Shown: positions 59,698 to 64,000 of the stretch, piece by piece | Position numbering within the stretch: position 1 is the first letter of the stretch | Layout: every line of letters begins with the position of its first letter | Source: CAZJHD01 sp964545855 | Lineage (GTDB): Bacteria > Planctomycetota > UBA1135 > JACQFD01 | Assembly (NCBI GenBank): GCA_964545855.1 | Contig: CAZJHD010000009.1 | Coordinates: 55,453-119,452, forward strand | Direction: 5' to 3' | Length of the DNA stretch: 64,000 bases | The notes under the pieces: model-generated | The model's input: only the letters and a program-made list of their open reading frames with translations | Told to the model about the DNA's origin: nothing | Database searches by the model: none | Program-made: the position numbers and the translations under genes

Positions 59698-60272
59698 GGG
59701 GGAGCGATGGTAGCGGCGCCCGCGACGGGTTTTCTCCCGAGGAACGCGAGGCGTCCCTCTCGCTCCTCGTCGAGATCGATCTCGAAGCTTGCGAAAGCCG
59801 CCGCGAGCTCGCCCGCGCGGTGGCACCAGCGCGCGGGGAGGTGCGCGTGCCCCTCGAGGAATCCGACGACGAGCAACGCGCCTCCGGGCGCCAGAGCGCG
59901 GGCGAGGTCCGGGAACCGGGGTCGCGCCAGGAAGTCGACGACGAGGAGGAGGCCGTAGCGCTCCGCTCCGAGCGGATGGACGTCGAAGTCGGCGACGGCG
60001 AGCTCCGCGTGGAGCCCTTCCCTCGCCAGGCGCCGGCGCGCCGCTTCGATCGCGACCGACGACACGTCGATCCCTTCCGCCCTCCAGCCGCTCCGCGCGA
60101 GCGAGGCGAGGTGGCGGCCCCCGCCGCAGGCCACGTCGAGGGCGACGTTCGGCGCGGAGCCCGGAGGCGCCGGCACGCGGGCCAGGAGCTCCTCGACCCG
60201 CGGATCCGGCGGCCGGTCCCCCACGCTCTCGGCGTGCTTCCGGTCCCAGCGCGTGCGGTCGTCCAGCGTCAA
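59694..60272 (-). CDS. class I SAM-dependent methyltransferase (TehB-like)
   Basis: A 192-residue enzyme with motif I VALDVACGGGRHLASLARSG (about 43-62), then EGIDVSSVAIEAARR and LAPGGALLVVGFL. It resembles small thiopurine/tellurite-type methyltransferases. Start is TTG 60272. Its stop overlaps the uvrD start by 4 bases, so it heads a four-gene minus-strand operon (methyltransferase - uvrD - sigma-54 activator - lipoprotein). Substrate unknown. Confidence 0.8.
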   Translation of the reverse strand: MTLDDRTRWDRKHAESVGDRPPDPRVEELLARVPAPPGSAPNVALDVACGGGRHLASLARSGWRAEGIDVSSVAIEAARRRLAREGLHAELAVADFDVHPLGAERYGLLLVVDFLARPRFPDLARALAPGGALLVVGFLEGHAHLPARWCHRAGELAAAFASFEIDLDEEREGRLAFLGRKPVAGAATIAPP

Positions 60273-60445
60273 GCGGTCCTCGCGGGGGTGGGTCGGGTCT
60301 CGACGCCCGGCGGAGTGGCTCGAACGAGAAAGCCCTCGAATTGCCGGCGGGCGCTGCCCCAGAGTGTGCGCCCGCGACCGCCCTCCCGCAGGATCTGCCT
60401 CCTCCCCGCCGGTCGACCGCGCCGCGGCATTCCCCGAACTCCGTC

Positions 60446-60841
60446 ATGATCATCGCCCTCGGTACCGACCTGATCGAGGTCCCCCGCGTCGCGAGCGCGC
60501 TCGAGCGGCTCGGCGCACGCTTCGAGAATCGCATCTTCACGAAGGCCGAGTCGGTCTACTGCCGGCGCCGCCACGGCTTCGCGCAGTCCTTCGCGGCGCG
60601 GTTCGCGGCGAAGGAGGCCGTCATGAAGGCGCTCGGAACCGGCTGGCGACGGGGCGTGCGCTGGGTCGACATCGAGGTGGAGCGCGCGCCGGGCCAGGCT
60701 CCGACCATCGCCCTGAAGGGAGCCGCCGCCGATCACGCGCGTCGTCGGGGCATCCGGCGCTTCCACCTCTCGCTCACGCACACCGCGGAGTACGCCGAGG
60801 CCGTGGTGGTGGCCGAAGGGTCGGAGGAGTCCGTCGCTTGA
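60446..60841 (+). CDS. acpS: holo-[acyl-carrier-protein] synthase AcpS
   Basis: A 131-residue phosphopantetheinyl transferase. GTDLIEVPRV (6-15) carries the metal-binding Asp8, and FAAKEAVMKALG (about 53-64) carries the Glu/Lys pair. LSLTHTAEYAEAVVV is the C-terminal substrate strand. It converts apo-ACP to holo-ACP with CoA. The stop overlaps the next gene start (TTGA). It is the first gene of an operon whose third member is a lipoyl-synthase-like protein, so an ACP connection within the operon is possible. Confidence 0.93.
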   Translation: MIIALGTDLIEVPRVASALERLGARFENRIFTKAESVYCRRRHGFAQSFAARFAAKEAVMKALGTGWRRGVRWVDIEVERAPGQAPTIALKGAAADHARRRGIRRFHLSLTHTAEYAEAVVVAEGSEESVA

Positions 60842-62181
60842 TCGCGTCCCTCGTCTCCGCGGCCGAGTCCGCGGCCGTGGGCCCGGTGCCGCTCCTCGCC
60901 GCCGCGCCCTTCGTGCTCCTGCTGCTCGCCATCTCGTCGGGGCCGCTGCTGGCGCCCCGGCAATGGCACCACCACTACCCGAAGGTCGCGCTCTCCCTCG
61001 GCGCCGTGGTGGCGCTCTACTACGTCTTCGTCCGCAACGCCGAGGGGCACGGCTGGCACAAGCTCGGCCACGCCGGCGTGGAGTACGTCTCCTTCGTGGC
61101 GCTGATCGGATCGCTCTTCGTGATCGCCTCGGGCGTGCTGCTCCGCATCAAGGCGCGGGGCACGACCATGGAGAACGTCGTGCTCCTCGCCATCGCGAGC
61201 GTGCTCGCGAACGTCCTCGGAACGACCGGCGCCTCGATGCTCCTCATCCGGCCCTTCCTGCGGATGAACCAGGGGCATCTCGGCGCGCACCACGTCGTCT
61301 TCTTCATCTTCCTCGTGGCGAACGTCGGGGGAGCGCTCACTCCCATCGGCGATCCGCCCCTGTTCCTGGGGTACCTGAGGGGCGTTCCGTTCTTCTGGAC
61401 CTCCGAGGCGCTGATCGGTCCCTGGTGCACGGCCGTGACGTACCTCCTCGTCGCCTTCGCGATCGTCGACACGATGCACGCGCGGCGCATGCAGCGCGCC
61501 TATCCGACGGGGGAGCGGCTGCGGCTCGACGTCACGGGAATCCGGAGCTTCCTCTACCTCTTCGGGGTGCTGGGGCTCGTCTTCGTGCAGAGACAGCCCT
61601 TCGTCCAGCAGCACACCCCCTGGTCGACGGTCGCCGTCGCCGCCGGGATGCTCGGCCTCGCCGCCGCCGCGTACTTCACCACGCCGCGCGATGTCCACGA
61701 GGCGAACGACTTCACCTTCGAGCCGATCCGCGAGGTGGGGATCCTCTTCGCGGGGATCTTCACGACCATGATCCCGGCCCTGGAGTACCTGGAGGAGCAC
61801 GCCGCCGAGTTCGGCCTCACGCGGCCGATCCACTTCTACTTCTCCACGGGGATCCTGTCGGCGACGCTCGACAACGCGCCGACCTACCTCACGTTCCTCA
61901 CCACGGAGCTGGCGCTCAACAAGCTCTCGGTGGACGATCCGGTCCAGATCCTCGCGCACCTCGGCACCGTCGATGGCGCGCACTCGGTGGCGGCGATCTC
62001 CGCGGCGGCCGTGTTCTTCGGCGCCATGACCTACATCGGGAACGGGCCGAACTTCATGGTGAAGTCGATCGCCGAGTCCGCGCGCATCCCCGTGCCGACC
62101 TTCTTCGGATACCTCCTGCGCTGGGCAGTGCCGATCCTCGGGCCGATCCTGGTGCTCGTGGGATTCCTCTTCTATCGCTGA
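60838..62181 (+). CDS. NhaD/citrate-transporter-like sodium:proton antiporter
   Basis: A 447-residue polytopic protein starting with TTG. It has 11-12 hydrophobic helices. Family segments VLANVLGTTGASMLLIRP, LVANVGGALTPIGDPPLFLG (about 155-175) and ILSATLDNAPTYLTF (about 340-355) mark the ion-transporter superfamily, COG1055-like group, annotated as sodium:proton antiporter. A His-rich loop (QWHHHYPK) follows the first helix. It is translationally coupled to acpS, and the LipA-like gene begins 9 bases after its stop. Confidence 0.85.
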   Translation: MIASLVSAAESAAVGPVPLLAAAPFVLLLLAISSGPLLAPRQWHHHYPKVALSLGAVVALYYVFVRNAEGHGWHKLGHAGVEYVSFVALIGSLFVIASGVLLRIKARGTTMENVVLLAIASVLANVLGTTGASMLLIRPFLRMNQGHLGAHHVVFFIFLVANVGGALTPIGDPPLFLGYLRGVPFFWTSEALIGPWCTAVTYLLVAFAIVDTMHARRMQRAYPTGERLRLDVTGIRSFLYLFGVLGLVFVQRQPFVQQHTPWSTVAVAAGMLGLAAAAYFTTPRDVHEANDFTFEPIREVGILFAGIFTTMIPALEYLEEHAAEFGLTRPIHFYFSTGILSATLDNAPTYLTFLTTELALNKLSVDDPVQILAHLGTVDGAHSVAAISAAAVFFGAMTYIGNGPNFMVKSIAESARIPVPTFFGYLLRWAVPILGPILVLVGFLFYR

Positions 62182-62190
62182 GGCTCCGGC

Positions 62191-63009
62191 GTGCGCTGGC
62201 TCTGCGACGATCCCCCCTGCCCGTTCCGAGATCGTTGCGAGCGCTCCGCGACGGCCGCGGCGGTGCTCCTGGGGCCCGTCGGCACGCGCAGGACCCTCGT
62301 GCCCGACGCCGACTCGGGCACGCCGAGCCCGATCGATCCCCGCGAGCCGTCGCAGATCGCGAGCCGGGCGTCGATGCAGGACGTTCGGCGCATCGCGCTC
62401 CACGCGCTCGAGCGGGACGACCTTCCCGACGGCGGCGCCGCGACCGTGGCCGCGACGGTCCGCACGCTCCGGACGCGCCTTCCCGGTGTCTCCCTGGAGC
62501 TCCACACGGGCGATTTCGGCGGCGAGCTCCGCCGCGTGCGGGACGTGCTGCGCACGCTCCCCGATCTCTTCCATCACGCGCTGCCGACGTCGCCGCGTCT
62601 CTTCCCGAAGGTGGTTCCGGGGGGTGACTACGTGCAGTCGCTCGAGACCCTGCGCGTTGCGAAGGAGGAGTTCGAGCGGATCCGGCTCCGGTCCACCGTG
62701 GTCGTCGGGCTGGGCGAGACGCGCGACGAGCTCGTGGCGTCGCTCGCCGACCTGAAGAGCGTGCGCGTCGACGAGGTCCTCCTCGCGCACGCCGCGCCGG
62801 CCCCCGGCCGGACGGCACCCTCCGCCGACCTCCTGGCGAGGATCGCGACGGTCGCTCAGAAGCTCCACTTCGCGCGCTTCGAGATCGTCGCGCATCCGCG
62901 CGCCTGCGTGGCCGACTCCGCTCCGGGACCCGCTCCGCCGACGGCGCCGAAGGCGAAGCGGCCCGCGCGGCGGCCCGCGAGCGCGCCGCCGAGGAAGCGC
63001 CGCCGATGA
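62191..63009 (+). CDS. lipoyl-synthase (LipA)-like protein without radical-SAM cysteines
   Basis: The 272-residue protein aligns with LipA from the auxiliary-cluster motif onwards. Cys5, Cys10 and Cys16 form CX4CX5C like LipA CEEASCPNLAEC. At the radical-SAM site, LipA CTRRCxFCD corresponds to GTRRTLVPD, so the CX3CX2C cysteines are Gly31, Thr35 and Pro38. Then follow RDDLPDGGA (75-83), GDFGG, PDLFHHALPTSPRLF, PGGDY, VVGLGET (171-177) and, where LipA has RSSY, RACV with Cys239. These four are the only cysteines in the protein. An Ala/Pro/Arg/Lys tail ends it. It cannot do radical-SAM chemistry as known; a cluster-binding or regulatory role is an inference. GTG start, ATGA overlap with the next gene. 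Confidence 0.8.
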   Translation: MRWLCDDPPCPFRDRCERSATAAAVLLGPVGTRRTLVPDADSGTPSPIDPREPSQIASRASMQDVRRIALHALERDDLPDGGAATVAATVRTLRTRLPGVSLELHTGDFGGELRRVRDVLRTLPDLFHHALPTSPRLFPKVVPGGDYVQSLETLRVAKEEFERIRLRSTVVVGLGETRDELVASLADLKSVRVDEVLLAHAAPAPGRTAPSADLLARIATVAQKLHFARFEIVAHPRACVADSAPGPAPPTAPKAKRPARRPASAPPRKRRR

Positions 63010-63917
63010 CCCTCCTCCGGCGCGATGCGTTCTACGTCTCGATCGACGACCTCGCCGAGCAGGCCTACTGCGAGCAGCGCGCGCTCTTCCGCGCCCTCGG
63101 ATCGGAGGCGGCGCTCGAGCAGAGCTTCCGCGGGCAGAAGGGCGAGGAGGCGATGGTCCGCAATGCGCCCGAGGAGATCACGATCTTCCCCGACGAGGCG
63201 GAGGCGCTGCGGGCCGTGGGCGCCGCCCTCGGAGCGCGCACGTGGCGCGAGATCTTCGTCGCTCCGCCTCGCCTTCTCACGCTCGCCGCCTTCGCGAAGG
63301 CCGTGAAGAAGGCCAAGGTGGACGCCGACATGGGGAAGCGTCTCGCGGAGAAGCTGAAGGCCGTTCGCAAGGCGAAGGCGTGGCACCTCCGCCTCGTCGA
63401 CGAGAACCCGACCCTGTTCCGGCTCTGGGACGAGGCGCGCTCGGGCTCTCGCACCGCCCAGGCTCGTCTCGACTCGATCCTCGGCGCCGCCGACGCCCAT
63501 CCCCATCGAGGCGTGTTCAAGTTCCGGCTCCTCCGCGTCGCTGCATCGGCGGAGATCGCGCGCAACGTCGTGGTGGAGTCGCGCGTCGTCGGGAGCCCCG
63601 AGGACGAGGCGGCCGCCCTCGAGGTCGCACGCGTGCGCGCGAACTTGGCGGCCTACCTCTTCAAGCGGCCGCGGTGGCGCGTCGAGCTGAAGGTCGGCCA
63701 CGCCGCGGAGCCGTCCGTCGAGACCGGTGATCGCAAGAACCCGAAGGCGCTCGATCGGATGAAGAGGCTGGTCGCGTTCCTCCGCAAGGAGGCGGAGCCC
63801 GAGGCTCCCCACCCCGCGCGTTGCGTCCCTTGCGAGTACAAGACGCGCTGCTCGATCTACAAGCGCATGAAGCGATGGCGCTACCGCGGCGGCGCGCGCT
63901 CGGAGCCCGACGCCTAG
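63006..63917 (+). CDS. Cas4-like Fe-S exonuclease-type protein
   Basis: A 303-residue protein with the Cas4/AddB-type iron-staple cysteine arrangement: one N-terminal Cys22 (AYCEQRAL) and three C-terminal ones, Cys273, Cys276 and Cys282 (CVPCEYKTRC, Cx2Cx5C). A PD-(D/E)xK-like strand RVELKVG near residue 226-232 precedes a helix DRKNPKALDRMKRLVAFLRK that may carry the family's helical motif. The middle part (about 60-200) is helical and not typical of Cas4. No CRISPR array or other cas gene is in the window. It is coupled to the LipA-like gene by an ATGA overlap. Nuclease activity is not proven. Confidence 0.65.
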   Translation: MTLLRRDAFYVSIDDLAEQAYCEQRALFRALGSEAALEQSFRGQKGEEAMVRNAPEEITIFPDEAEALRAVGAALGARTWREIFVAPPRLLTLAAFAKAVKKAKVDADMGKRLAEKLKAVRKAKAWHLRLVDENPTLFRLWDEARSGSRTAQARLDSILGAADAHPHRGVFKFRLLRVAASAEIARNVVVESRVVGSPEDEAAALEVARVRANLAAYLFKRPRWRVELKVGHAAEPSVETGDRKNPKALDRMKRLVAFLRKEAEPEAPHPARCVPCEYKTRCSIYKRMKRWRYRGGARSEPDA

Positions 63918-63921
63918 CATC

Positions 63922-64000
63922 GTGCCCGCCCGATCCGAGCCGACGCCGCTGGCGAGCCCGCTCCTGCGCTACGCCCCGCGCCGCGCGTTCCCCCGGTACC
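63922..64000 (+). CDS. start of a further gene, cut by the window edge
   Basis: GTG 63922 opens a frame with no stop to the window end, encoding 26 visible residues (beginning MPARSEPTPLASPLLRY if GTG is read as Met). It starts 4 bases after the Cas4-like stop, so it probably continues the acpS operon. Too little is visible to assign a family; the start and even the gene itself are provisional. Confidence 0.4.
   Translation, partial: MPARSEPTPLASPLLRYAPRRAFPRY

Noticed and set aside
60733..62895. A 720-codon minus-strand frame over acpS, the antiporter and the LipA-like gene
   Set aside because: The plus-strand genes have clear family motifs; the antisense frame is low-complexity and charged throughout.
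62191..63009. A functional lipoyl synthase or a frameshifted lipA pseudogene
   Set aside because: The frame is continuous across the full LipA-like length and is coupled to neighbours on both sides, so it is not a broken gene. All three radical-SAM cysteines are missing at once with flanking residues intact, so it cannot be an ordinary LipA.
63006..63917. A CRISPR-Cas adaptation module
   Set aside because: Only a Cas4-like protein is present; no cas1, cas2 or repeat array is seen in the window.

Overview
The window is about 70% G+C and very densely coded. It looks like chromosome from a Gram-negative, LPS-bearing member of the Planctomycetota. Support comes from a DUF1501 protein paired with a PSCyt1/Big2/DUF1549/DUF1553 protein and a WD40 protein (38.0-42.5 kb), an adjacent LptF/LptG-like permease pair and an LpxL/HtrB-type acyltransferase (49.2-52.5 kb), and GT-C/GT9/GT2 glycosyltransferases (0-7.8 kb). 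The lineage call is an inference from gene content. I found no rRNA, tRNA, CRISPR array, insertion sequence or prophage. At least thirteen gene pairs are joined by 4-base ATGA, GTGA or TTGA overlaps, so translational coupling is a dominant feature. Many starts are GTG or TTG.

Layout. 0-7.8 kb: surface-glycan genes (GT9 fragment, two or three polytopic GT-C-like proteins, a Dpm1-type GT2 enzyme) plus an M50 protease. 7.8-14.5 kb: a conserved membrane/AAA+ module, RDD | SpoIIM / DUF58 - MoxR - DUF4350 - DUF4129 - multi-pass membrane protein. 14.6-18.1 kb: a glycerophosphodiesterase coupled to a patatin fused to a ferredoxin, and a PaaK/CapK-like adenylating enzyme. 18.2-21 kb: AbgT transporter and a GAF-GGDEF diguanylate cyclase. 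21-25.3 kb: a beta-oxidation operon (thiolase, FadB/J-type fusion, alpha/beta hydrolase). 25.4-26.7 kb: an encapsulin shell gene and a small candidate cargo gene carrying two loading-peptide-like motifs. 26.8-31.9 kb: small metabolic genes, including a molbindin, ThyX, a scramblase-like protein and a Rieske protein. 31.9-38 kb: a complete ISC iron-sulfur assembly operon, iscR-S-U-A-hscB-hscA-iscX, with a palindromic operator candidate at iscR. 38-48 kb: planctomycete-type extracellular proteins and small membrane/TPR proteins. 48-52.5 kb: methyltransferase and LPS transport/acylation. 52.5-60.3 kb: a CAP-domain lipoprotein, a sigma-54 activator without a DNA-binding domain, UvrD/PcrA helicase and a methyltransferase. 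60.4-64 kb: a tight operon of acpS, a COG1055-type antiporter, a lipoyl-synthase-like protein that has lost its radical-SAM cysteines, and a Cas4-like Fe-S nuclease candidate.

The two most unusual items are these. First, the LipA-like protein (62191-63009) keeps the auxiliary-cluster CX4CX5C motif, has G/T/P in place of the radical-SAM CX3CX2C cysteines, and has a Cys where LipA has a serine of its RSSY motif; its only four cysteines are thus exactly a tetra-Cys cluster set. It is translationally coupled to a four-cysteine Cas4-like protein. Second, the encapsulin system has a 126-residue ferritin-like cargo candidate with two candidate targeting peptides. Noncoding structure of note: a 151-bp near-palindromic element (48141-48291), four tandem 25-bp hairpin units between convergent genes (28326-28433), a 12-bp perfect inverted repeat in the divergent scramblase/thyX region, and a 24-25 bp motif shared by two divergent intergenic regions (1948 and 8571). 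All family assignments are by reading the sequence; no database search was run.
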